Source: Sva-07 sp035529175 (GTDB lineage Bacteria; Actinomycetota; Acidimicrobiia; Acidimicrobiales; Ilumatobacteraceae). Taken from it: a DNA stretch of 5,569 nucleotides. Below the pieces are notes generated by a model that saw only the letters and a list, made by a program, of their open reading frames with translations, was not told where the DNA came from and did no database searches. A program made the translations under genes and the position numbers. The stretch is from assembly GCA_035529175.1 (NCBI GenBank), contig DATKXG010000318.1, positions 1-5,569 of the forward strand. The letters run 5' to 3'. Positions 1 to 5,177 of the stretch are shown one piece after another (the stretch's first letter is position 1; each line of letters begins with the position of its first letter).

Positions 1-4
1 ACGG

Positions 5-39
5 GGGCGACAGCCGGAGCCTCGACAACGCTGTCGCCC
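5..39. terminator. GC-rich 10-bp hairpin, possible terminator of an upstream gene
   Basis: Positions 5-14 (GGGCGACAGC) are the exact reverse complement of 30-39, giving a perfect 10-bp stem around a 15-nt loop (15-29). No T-run follows on either strand, so it is not a classic intrinsic terminator, but actinobacterial terminators often lack the U-tract. It could end transcription of a gene lying left of the window. The stem is seen directly; the terminator role is inferred. Confidence 0.4.
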
Positions 40-46
40 ACTGGGC

Positions 47-93
47 GCACCGATGAGTCTGAGCGCGGACAGGTCGCGTCGAAACTCATCGCA
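47..93. repeat. Palindromic direct repeat, copy 1
   Basis: This 47-bp unit recurs at 109-155 with only two substitutions (A62 to C124, T79 to C141), a period of 62 bp. Each unit is itself an interrupted palindrome. Outer arms CGATGAGT (51-58) and ACTCATCG (84-91) enclose an inner stem, CGCG at 64-67 with CGCG at 75-78, around a 7-nt loop GACAGGT. The unit could be a REP/MITE-like dispersed repeat, a tandem operator or an RNA hairpin; the sequence alone does not decide. Confidence 0.75.
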
Positions 94-108
94 CCAGCGT
101 GCAGTCCA

Positions 109-155
109 GCACCGATGAGTCTGCGCGCGGACAGGTCGCGCCGAAACTCATCGCA
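109..155. repeat. Palindromic direct repeat, copy 2
   Basis: This second copy of the 47-bp unit is separated from the first by 15 bp (94-108). The outer arms are identical to copy 1 (113-120 with 146-153). The T79-to-C141 change turns a G-T wobble into a G-C pair, so the inner stem here is a perfect 5 bp (125-129 with 137-141) around the same GACAGGT loop. The other difference, C124, falls in the unpaired bulge. Changes that preserve or improve pairing suggest that the fold matters. Confidence 0.75.
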
Positions 156-275
156 ACGGGTGATATGTAACGGCGCACCGTGCCCGCGGAATCTGGACGT
201 TCGGCTCTGGCGCCTTGCGCCATCGAGATGGCCCGATGGTGGCAGGACAGTGTTCTCGACCCAGGGGAGGACGAG
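156..275 (+). promoter_or_regulatory. Probable promoter and leader of the acyl-CoA synthetase operon
   Basis: This lies between the second palindromic repeat and the chosen ATG. The only AT-rich spot is TGATATGTAA at 161-170, a possible -10 element; no convincing -35 is seen at 17-18 bp, where sequence belonging to the repeat would fall. Transcription from there would give a leader of about 100 nt. A small hairpin is possible at 220-225 with 234-239 (CCATCG/CGATGG). In-frame GTG 180 and ATG 228 lie here but have no ribosome binding site. The promoter call is tentative. Confidence 0.3.
264..270 (+). promoter_or_regulatory. Ribosome binding site that fixes the synthetase start
   Basis: GGGGAGG at 264-270 lies 5 nt before ATG 276 and is a near-perfect Shine-Dalgarno sequence. 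The upstream in-frame candidates GTG 180 and ATG 228 have none, so ATG 276 is preferred although the reading frame is open further upstream. Confidence 0.85.
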
Positions 276-2081
276 ATGAAGACCGAAGTGAGTGGACCCC
301 CGTTCGATGGGGTCGCTGCGGATGCGAATCTGCTGCAACCGCTGCAACGATTGGCCGAACACGACGGCGATCGGGTGATCGCGCTCACCCGCGAGGGTGA
401 TCGATTCGTCGATTGGACCGCGGAGCAGATCGCCGACCGCGTCAGGGCCGTCGCAAAGGGGCTGGTGGCGTCTGGTGTCGAGCCGGGCGACCGTGTCGCT
501 CTGATGTCCCACACGCGCCTCGAGTGGATGATCGTCGATCTGGCGGTCATGACGGCCGGGGCTGTGACCGTTCCGGTGTACGAGACGTCATCGGCCGAGC
601 AGCTCGCGTGGATCCTCGAGGACAGCGGTGCCGTGGTTTCGGTGGTCGAGACCGCGGAGATGCTCGCGCTGTACCACGACGTCCACGAGCAGGCTTCGGC
701 ATGTCGGGACGTCTTCACGATCGAGACGGTCGACGGCGCGCCGGATCTCGACGGTCTCGAAGCGCTCGGCAGCGACGTGGACGACGTCGACATCGACCGC
801 CGATCCGCCGCGCTCGGCGCGCAGGACGCAGCAACCGTGATCTACACGTCCGGAACGACCGGCAGGCCGAAGGGATGCGTACTGACGCACGGCAACCTCT
901 GCGCGAACGTGGCCCAGACGGTGGACGCGCTCGGTTCGGAGATCCGGCCCGACGACGTCGGGCTGTTGTTCTTGCCCCTGGCTCACTCGTTGACCAAGGG
1001 CAACCTGCTGTTCAGCCTGGAGATGGGCGTGCGAACCGGTTTCGCCACCGGTGTTCCCCAGCTCCCCGAGGAACTCGGCATGGTCCGTGCCACGGTGATC
1101 GCGGCGGTCCCGCGCATCTTCGAGAAGGTCTACAACACAGCCCAACACACTGCGCACGCGACACGAAAGGGGCTGATCTTCGACCGCGCCGAGTCGGTGG
1201 CCGTGAGGTGGTCGAAGGAGAATCACCGCGGCCAGGTCAAGCCGTGGACGGCCCTGGAGCACGCAGTCTTCGAACGGCTGGTCTACGGCAAGCTGCGTCA
1301 CGCACTCGGTGGTGGAATGCGGCTCGCGTTCAGCGGTGGCGGCCCGCTGGGGGAGCGGCTCACCCACTTCTTCGACGGGATCGGTGTCCAGATCTTCGAG
1401 GGATACGGGCTCACCGAGACGAGTCCCACCCTCACCATCAACCGTCCGGGCGCCTGGCGGCCCGGTACGGTGGGCCGACCGCTTGCCGGTACGACCATTC
1501 GCATCGCCGGCGACGGAGAAGTGCTTGCGAAGGGCCCGCAGGTGTTCGCCGGCTACTGGCGCAACCCTGCCGCCACCGCGGACGTGATCGACGACGAGGG
1601 TTGGTTCCACACCGGCGACATCGGCGAACTCGACGATGACGGGTACCTCCGGATCACCGGTCGCAAGAAGGAACTGATCGTCACCGCCGCGGGCAAGAAC
1701 GTCGCTCCAGCTCCGCTCGAGGATCGGCTTCGCGCCCACCCGCTCGTGAGTCAGGCCGTCGTTGTCGGTGACGCACGCCCGTTCGTCGCAGCCCTGGTGA
1801 CGATCGACGAGGACGCCTTCGTCGGGTGGGTGGCAGAGGCCGGACTCGATGCCGGAACCGTTGCGGAGGCGGCGGGCTCCGCCGAACTCCGTGAGGCCGT
1901 CCGCGCCGCAGTCGACGACGCCAACCGCTCGGTCTCCCGGGCCGAGTCGATTCGCGAGTTCGCGATCCTTCCCGCCGACTTCACGATCGAGGCCGGCGAG
2001 CTGACGCCCACGTTGAAGGTGCGCAGATCGGTCGTGCACGGCCGGTACCAGGCGGTCATCGACTCGATCTACACCGCCTGA
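276..2081 (+). CDS. Long-chain fatty acid-CoA ligase, FACL15-like AMP-binding enzyme
   Basis: This 601-residue protein belongs to the ANL adenylate-forming superfamily. It should convert a fatty acid, ATP and CoA into acyl-CoA through an acyl-adenylate, feeding lipid synthesis or beta-oxidation. The family motifs are intact and in order: phosphate loop YTSGTTGRPKG (190-200), a PRIFEKVY segment near 279-286 typical of long-chain synthetases, GYGLTETSP (376-384), GWFHTGD (442-448), hinge GRKKELIVTAAGKNVAP (462-478), and C-terminal LTPTLKVRR (576-584) whose Lys581 is the expected catalytic lysine. The length is normal for FACL15-like enzymes. The start is ATG 276, set by the GGGGAGG site and by the domain beginning soon after it. 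The gene leads a plus-strand cluster and is followed after 17 bp by a GNAT gene. The family call is firm. The acyl chain preferred cannot be read from the sequence. Confidence 0.95.
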   Translation: MKTEVSGPPFDGVAADANLLQPLQRLAEHDGDRVIALTREGDRFVDWTAEQIADRVRAVAKGLVASGVEPGDRVALMSHTRLEWMIVDLAVMTAGAVTVPVYETSSAEQLAWILEDSGAVVSVVETAEMLALYHDVHEQASACRDVFTIETVDGAPDLDGLEALGSDVDDVDIDRRSAALGAQDAATVIYTSGTTGRPKGCVLTHGNLCANVAQTVDALGSEIRPDDVGLLFLPLAHSLTKGNLLFSLEMGVRTGFATGVPQLPEELGMVRATVIAAVPRIFEKVYNTAQHTAHATRKGLIFDRAESVAVRWSKENHRGQVKPWTALEHAVFERLVYGKLRHALGGGMRLAFSGGGPLGERLTHFFDGIGVQIFEGYGLTETSPTLTINRPGAWRPGTVGRPLAGTTIRIAGDGEVLAKGPQVFAGYWRNPAATADVIDDEGWFHTGDIGELDDDGYLRITGRKKELIVTAAGKNVAPAPLEDRLRAHPLVSQAVVVGDARPFVAALVTIDEDAFVGWVAEAGLDAGTVAEAAGSAELREAVRAAVDDANRSVSRAESIREFAILPADFTIEAGELTPTLKVRRSVVHGRYQAVIDSIYTA

Positions 2082-2098
2082 GTAGGCTCGCGGCGGAC

Positions 2099-2743
2099 AT
2101 GGCCGAGACGACGGAATCGCGCAGTCGGATCGATGACCAGGACGGTGACACGGTCACGCTTCGCGACGGCGGGCGGGTGTTCATCCGGACCCTGCGACCG
2201 TCGGATCGCGACGAGCTCGCCGAGCGCTATCTCGAGCTGTCGCCGCAGGCGCGGCGTTTGCGGTTCTTCAACGCGCCTGATCATCTCTCGACGCGTCTGC
2301 TCGACTATCTCGTCGACGTCGACGGTGTGGATCGCTGCGCCCTCGTGGCGTTCGCGATCGACGACGAGGGTGCACCGGGTGTCGGCATCGCGCGGTACTC
2401 GCGCAGCCGTGAGGATCCGACCTGCGCCGAGGCAGCGGTGACCGTCCTCGACGACTACCACAACCGCGGAATCGCGACGGCGTTGCTGCTCCGTCTCGCC
2501 GACCAGGCTCGTGGCCATGGGATCTCGACGTTCACCGCCAGTGTGATGTGGGAGAACCGGGCGCTGCTCGACGGCTTGCGGGCGTTCGGTGCCGAGGTGA
2601 TGCCGAGCGAGCCGGGTGTCGCGTCGGTGCGGGTCGCGCTCCCGCCGTCCGAGGCCGAGCTGCCCGAGACCGAACTCCACCGCATCCTTCGCATGTTCGC
2701 CGAACGAATCGGCGATGCGATCGGCCTGCGATTCGAGGGGTGA
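2099..2743 (+). CDS. GNAT-family N-acetyltransferase, Pat-like single domain
   Basis: This 214-residue protein has one GNAT fold. The N-terminal part (about 26-57: VFIRTLRPSDRDELAERYLE, then LSPQARRLRFF) resembles the entry of the acetyltransferase domain in Pat/PatZ protein lysine acetyltransferases. Motif A, which binds acyl-CoA, spans about 111-130 (AVTVLDDYHNRGIATALL). The loop reads H121-N-R-G-I-A126, with His where Gln or Arg is usual in Q/RxxGxG/A. W151-E-N-R is followed by GLRAFG (159-164), the usual helix and last strand. There is no cyclic-nucleotide-binding domain and no NDP-forming acyl-CoA ligase domain, unlike mycobacterial Pat and PatZ. ATG 2099 lies 17 bp after the synthetase stop with only a poorly placed GGCGGA before it, suggesting translational coupling. 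An attractive inferred substrate is Lys581 of the upstream synthetase; an unrelated small-molecule or peptide target is equally possible. Confidence 0.88.
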   Translation: MAETTESRSRIDDQDGDTVTLRDGGRVFIRTLRPSDRDELAERYLELSPQARRLRFFNAPDHLSTRLLDYLVDVDGVDRCALVAFAIDDEGAPGVGIARYSRSREDPTCAEAAVTVLDDYHNRGIATALLLRLADQARGHGISTFTASVMWENRALLDGLRAFGAEVMPSEPGVASVRVALPPSEAELPETELHRILRMFAERIGDAIGLRFEG

Positions 2744-2800
2744 CGGAATCCTCGACGAAGGGCCCTGTCCGCCAGCGCCACATTCGTGCAGCGTGAAGTC

Positions 2801-3457
2801 ATGGATTTGGTGCGTCGCGCTCGCCTGGGGGTTGCCCTGGCCGCATCGGCGGTGGCGCTCGTCGCGCTTGCCGCGAGCATCGTCGCCGCCCAGGTGGAGG
2901 TCACGAACGCCGCCGTGGACGCGACTCGGACGTGCGGCTCGGTGTTCGACGCGGTCGCCGACCGCTCGGGCTGGGAGGTGTGGTGGGCACGGGACCTCGA
3001 CGAACCCGACCCCGAGATCCGCTCGGCGCTCGTGCGGACCTCGGGATGTCCTGATGCCATCAACGGTCGTGTCGCGCTGGCCGCCCTGCTGAGCGGTGTC
3101 GCAGCGCTCGCGGGGCTCGGGGCGGCGGCGTTGCGCAGTGGCCGGAAGCGGCCGCGTACGCGCGACGACGTCGCGGACCGGCTCGTGCGCCTCGGACGGA
3201 TCACCTCGTTCGTGGGGGCGATCCTCACACTCGCGGGAATCGTCGCGGTCGTCCTGCTCGTCGCTGACGCCGACTCGACGCTGTTCCTCTACACCGACCG
3301 CCTCGTCGTGGCCGTCGTCGGTCTGATCGTGCTGGTCCCCACGGCGTCGCTCGTCGTGATCGGCCGCGCGCTCACGATCCTCGGCGGGACCGACGACCGA
3401 GGCCGTGGTACGGATCCGGCGCCCCAGGATGCCGTCGCGGGAGACCCCGATGCGTGA
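2801..3457 (+). CDS. Unrecognised four-helix membrane protein with a two-cysteine outer loop
   Basis: I do not recognise a family for this 218-residue protein. Four hydrophobic segments are visible, at about 9-30, 91-111, 134-156 and 167-191. The basic N-terminus (MDLVRRARL) and the basic stretch RSGRKRPRTR after helix 2 place both ends and that loop in the cytoplasm by the positive-inside rule. The 60-residue segment between helices 1 and 2 would therefore be outside the membrane. It is acidic, contains W58-W62-W63-type aromatic residues, and carries exactly two cysteines (Cys45 and Cys83) that could form a disulfide. The C-terminal tail is Asp/Gly/Pro-rich. ATG 2801 is chosen over in-frame GTG 2786 because it begins directly at the basic helix cap; both have weak ribosome sites. 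The end overlaps the SagB-like gene by 8 bp, which suggests the two products are made, and perhaps work, together. Confidence 0.8.
   Translation: MDLVRRARLGVALAASAVALVALAASIVAAQVEVTNAAVDATRTCGSVFDAVADRSGWEVWWARDLDEPDPEIRSALVRTSGCPDAINGRVALAALLSGVAALAGLGAAALRSGRKRPRTRDDVADRLVRLGRITSFVGAILTLAGIVAVVLLVADADSTLFLYTDRLVVAVVGLIVLVPTASLVVIGRALTILGGTDDRGRGTDPAPQDAVAGDPDA
3439..3444 (+). promoter_or_regulatory. Ribosome binding site for the SagB-like gene, inside the previous gene
   Basis: GGGAGA at 3439-3444 lies 5 nt before ATG 3450. It favours this start over an in-frame ATG at 3405, which would add a basic 15-residue extension ahead of the signal peptide. The site lies within the last codons of the membrane protein gene. 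Confidence 0.7.
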
Positions 3458-4157
3458 TCGCGCCGTCGCCGGGTTCGCGTGTGTCGTGCTCGCCGGCGCC
3501 ATCGCGTTGGGTTGCGTCGCCGAGGCTCCCGACTCGATCACGGCCGAGACGCAGCGCTTCGACGAGATCGCCGACCTCCCGGCGCCCGACCTCACGGGTG
3601 AGGTCAGCCTCGAACAGACCCTCGTCGAACGGCGCTCAGGTCGCGAGTTCGCTGGCGTCGAGTTGACTCCGGACGTCATCGGCCAGCTGTTCTGGGCCGG
3701 ACAGGGAATCACCGACGAACGGGGGTACCGGACGGCGCCATCGGCGGGTGCCCTCTACCCGCTGGAGCTGTACGCAGTGACGGCCAGCGCCGTGATGCAC
3801 TACGTGCCCGACGGGCATCGTGTCGAGTCGCGGTCGGACACCACCGTGCTGGCTCGCCTCGGTGACCTCGCATTCGGCCAGGACGTCCTGACTTCGGCAC
3901 CCGTCGTGCTCGTCGTGGTCGGCGTCGACGCACGGACCGAGGCGGAATACGGCGCCTTGGCCGCCGACTTCGTCGAGCGTGAGGCGGGTCACGCCACGCA
4001 GAACATCCTGCTGCAGGCCGCGGCACTCGATCTCGCAGCCGTTCCGGTCGGCGGTTTCGATCCCGCCGGTGTGGCCCGCCTCATCGCCCTCCCAGCCGGC
4101 CACGAGGTGATCTACCTCGTCCCGGTCGGCGAACCGGTCGGCGCCGACGGTTCGTAG
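3450..4157 (+). CDS. SagB-type (nitroreductase fold) flavoprotein with lipoprotein-like signal
   Basis: This 235-residue protein appears to be an exported FMN oxidoreductase. Residues 1-22 (short charged start, hydrophobic core, then ALGC) look like a lipoprotein signal with Cys22 as the lipidation site. The lipobox is imperfect (Ala at -3, Leu at -2), so a plain signal anchor is possible. No twin-arginine motif is present. The nitroreductase/SagB domain covers about 54-230: RRSGREF (61-67, flavin phosphate contacts), APSAGALYP (96-104), the signature SagB segment, then GHATQNILLQAAALDL with AVPVGGFD (180-204) and a closing YLVPVG. Known SagB/McbC enzymes oxidise azolines to azoles in RiPP maturation, but many stand-alone relatives have no known role. 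No RiPP genes are nearby, and the RGYRY-like stretch I recall before the EAGH motif in many relatives is replaced here by EYGALAADFVERE (166-178). An azole-forming role is therefore unlikely. The gene overlaps the upstream membrane protein gene by 8 bp. Confidence 0.87.
   Translation: MRDRAVAGFACVVLAGAIALGCVAEAPDSITAETQRFDEIADLPAPDLTGEVSLEQTLVERRSGREFAGVELTPDVIGQLFWAGQGITDERGYRTAPSAGALYPLELYAVTASAVMHYVPDGHRVESRSDTTVLARLGDLAFGQDVLTSAPVVLVVVGVDARTEAEYGALAADFVEREAGHATQNILLQAAALDLAAVPVGGFDPAGVARLIALPAGHEVIYLVPVGEPVGADGS
4131..4153. terminator. Strong hairpin at the convergent gene junction, likely terminator
   Basis: GTCGGCGCCGAC at 4137-4148 is a perfect 12-bp palindrome. It extends outward with GAACC (4131-4135) pairing with GGTTC (4149-4153) across a single bulged G at 4136. 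The structure covers the last codons of the SagB-like gene and ends just before its TAG. Because it is nearly symmetric, it would form in both transcripts of the convergent pair. No T-run follows on the plus strand. Confidence 0.5.
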
Positions 4158-4164
4158 GCGGTGA

Positions 4165-4545
4165 TCAGCGGTTCTCGCGGACGTTCTTGACGAACATCCG
4201 CAGGAGAATCCACGTGGCGAGCGCGGTGCTGGCCCACACGATCAACGTAGCGAGCACCCACGTCACCGCACCGGTGATGTTCAGCCCGTCCGAGACCAGT
4301 TCGGTGATCAGCAACGCGAGGAAGGTCGTGATCAGCGAACTGAACATGGCGATGATCGAGAGATGCTCGTCACCGATCTGCTCGATCAGTGGCTCCAGGA
4401 CGGCCGTCAGCACCACGAAGATCCCGATCGCGATCACGAACGCGGCGCCGTCGAGCGTCATGTCATCGAGCACAGCGGCGGCGACGATGAAGCCGATCGC
4501 TGCGCCGAGCAACGCGATCCCGACGCGGATGAGAAATCGAATCAT
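4165..4545 (-). CDS. Small four-helix membrane protein, YvlD / phage-holin-4 family-like
   Basis: This 126-residue protein is almost entirely membrane. Hydrophobic segments lie at about 3-25, 33-51, 62-83 and 91-118, with a basic start (MIRFLIRVG) and a basic end (RMFVKNVRENR). Size, the FLIRVGIALLGAAIGFIVAA opening, the LEPLIEQI motif after helix 2 (50-57) and the hairpin-like helix pairs resemble the Phage_holin_4_2 / YvlD family. Despite the name, these are mostly chromosomal membrane proteins of uncertain, often envelope-stress-related function. That assignment is from pattern recognition. The start is ATG at 4545 (minus strand), supported by a strong ribosome site 5 nt away; the frame stays open further upstream but that part is arginine-rich antisense of DUF3499. 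It converges on the SagB-like gene with 7 bp between stops and diverges from DUF3499. Confidence 0.82.
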   Translation of the reverse strand: MIRFLIRVGIALLGAAIGFIVAAAVLDDMTLDGAAFVIAIGIFVVLTAVLEPLIEQIGDEHLSIIAMFSSLITTFLALLITELVSDGLNITGAVTWVLATLIVWASTALATWILLRMFVKNVRENR

Positions 4546-4550
4546 GAGGC

Positions 4551-4558
4551 CCTCCCTC
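4551..4558 (-). promoter_or_regulatory. Ribosome binding site for the minus-strand membrane protein
   Basis: Read on the minus strand this is GAGGGAGG, 5 nt before the ATG at 4545. It is the strongest minus-strand Shine-Dalgarno site I found in the window, and it excludes the longer open frame as the real start. Confidence 0.82.
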
Positions 4559-4673
4559 GAACACAGTGGTTGTGCCGGACAATCATGGCGCATCCGGTGC
4601 GCGCCGGCGTGCATGGTCGTCCGTGTCCGAGACTCCTGCGAATCGGCACCGCCGAACACTAAGGTCCATCGGG
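4559..4673. promoter_or_regulatory. Divergent intergenic region with small palindromes and a leaderless-type -10
   Basis: This segment must carry the promoters for both the minus-strand membrane protein and DUF3499. TAAGGT at 4660-4665 fits the TANNNT pattern and lies 8 nt before ATG 4674. That is the spacing expected of a leaderless actinobacterial transcript, and no good Shine-Dalgarno site is present. On the minus strand the overlapping TAGTGT (4661-4656) also fits TANNNT. Two operator-like palindromes are visible: TTGT/ACAA at 4570-4582 and CCGGTGCGCGCCGG at 4594-4607 (one G-T mismatch). No clear -35 boxes are seen. Confidence 0.35.
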
Positions 4674-5177
4674 ATGCAGCGGCTGTGCGGACGTCCCGGG
4701 TGTTCCGACGTCGCGTCGGTCGTCTACGGCATGCGCGCCGAGGACCTCGTGTTCTGGATCGACCGCCTGCCGGATCCGCTCGACGAGGGCGCGGCGGTGC
4801 TGTGCCGTCGTCACGCGGACTCGATGGTGGTGCCTCGAGGCTGGACGCTCGACGACCTGCGTGACCCCGACCTCCATCTGTTCCGGCCGCCACTGCCCGC
4901 CCCCACGGCGCGAACCCGGGCAACGCGGGCGCCGCGAGAGCGAGCCGTCGGCGAGCAACTCCGCCTGGACGCCGAGCCTGCGGCCGAAGACGCTGCGATC
5001 GAGATCGAGATCGAGATCGAGACCGACACGCCGGTCGGTTCGCAGACCGAACCCGACCCTGACCTCGGCCCGTGGACGCCGTCGTTCGACGAAGCCGACG
5101 ACCTCGACGGCCTGCTCTCCGCTCGCAGCCCGCTGCTGTCACGGGCCTTTCGCACTGCCGACCGTCCGGCGGAGTGA
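4674..5177 (+). CDS. DUF3499 family protein with Cys/His cluster and acidic tail
   Basis: This 167-residue cytoplasmic protein is of unknown function. The first 57 residues carry the family pattern: C5-GRPG-C10, a beta-rich segment with VYGM and VFWIDRLP, then LCRRHAD (C44, H47) followed by VPRGW. The CX4C and CX2H pairs could bind one metal ion such as zinc; this is inferred. DUF3499 proteins are essentially actinobacterial and of unknown role. Residues about 72-167 are low-complexity and probably disordered, first Arg/Pro/Ala-rich, then strongly acidic, and include four consecutive Ile-Glu dipeptides (109-116) encoded by an exact DNA repeat. ATG 4674 places the family motif at residue 5, as expected; the open frame upstream is intergenic. 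The stop overlaps the start of an SRPBCC gene, so the two are probably co-transcribed. Confidence 0.9.
   Translation: MQRLCGRPGCSDVASVVYGMRAEDLVFWIDRLPDPLDEGAAVLCRRHADSMVVPRGWTLDDLRDPDLHLFRPPLPAPTARTRATRAPRERAVGEQLRLDAEPAAEDAAIEIEIEIETDTPVGSQTEPDPDLGPWTPSFDEADDLDGLLSARSPLLSRAFRTADRPAE
4997..5020 (+). repeat. Tandem hexanucleotide repeat (GATCGA) x4 in the DUF3499 gene
   Basis: Four exact copies of GATCGA run head to tail, in frame, and supply four consecutive ATC-GAG codon pairs (Ile-Glu). Loss or gain of a unit would keep the frame, so the array could vary in length between strains by replication slippage. Each unit also contains a GATC site. Confidence 0.9.

Noticed and set aside
47..155. 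CRISPR array
   Set aside because: There are only two units, each an extended palindrome longer than typical CRISPR repeats, with a single 15-bp spacer and no cas genes.
180..275. N-terminal extension of the acyl-CoA synthetase from GTG 180 or ATG 228
   Set aside because: Neither start has a Shine-Dalgarno site, the extra 32 residues match nothing in the family, and ATG 276 has a very strong site at the right distance.
588..2039. 483-codon open frame on the minus strand opposite the acyl-CoA synthetase, and a 408-codon plus-strand frame at 413-1639
   Set aside because: Both overlap the synthetase, whose motifs are complete. The translations are arginine- or glycine-rich low-complexity shadows.
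2076..2087. Small hairpin GCCT/AGGC at the synthetase stop as a terminator
   Set aside because: The stem is only 4 bp with no T-run, and the next gene starts within 17 bp, so termination here is improbable.
2069..3712. 547-codon open frame on the minus strand covering the GNAT, membrane protein and start of the SagB-like gene
   Set aside because: It is antisense to three genes with recognisable folds or topology, its product is Arg/Asp/His-rich without any domain, and such frames are common in GC-rich DNA because stop codons are rare.
3450..4157. A RiPP (azole peptide) cluster built around the SagB-like gene
   Set aside because: No YcaO or cyclodehydratase gene is encoded, I saw no precursor-like small peptide, and the protein appears to be exported rather than cytoplasmic.
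4165..4545. A true phage holin indicating a prophage
   Set aside because: No endolysin, capsid, tail or integrase gene is nearby, and Phage_holin_4_2-like proteins are usually ordinary chromosomal membrane proteins.
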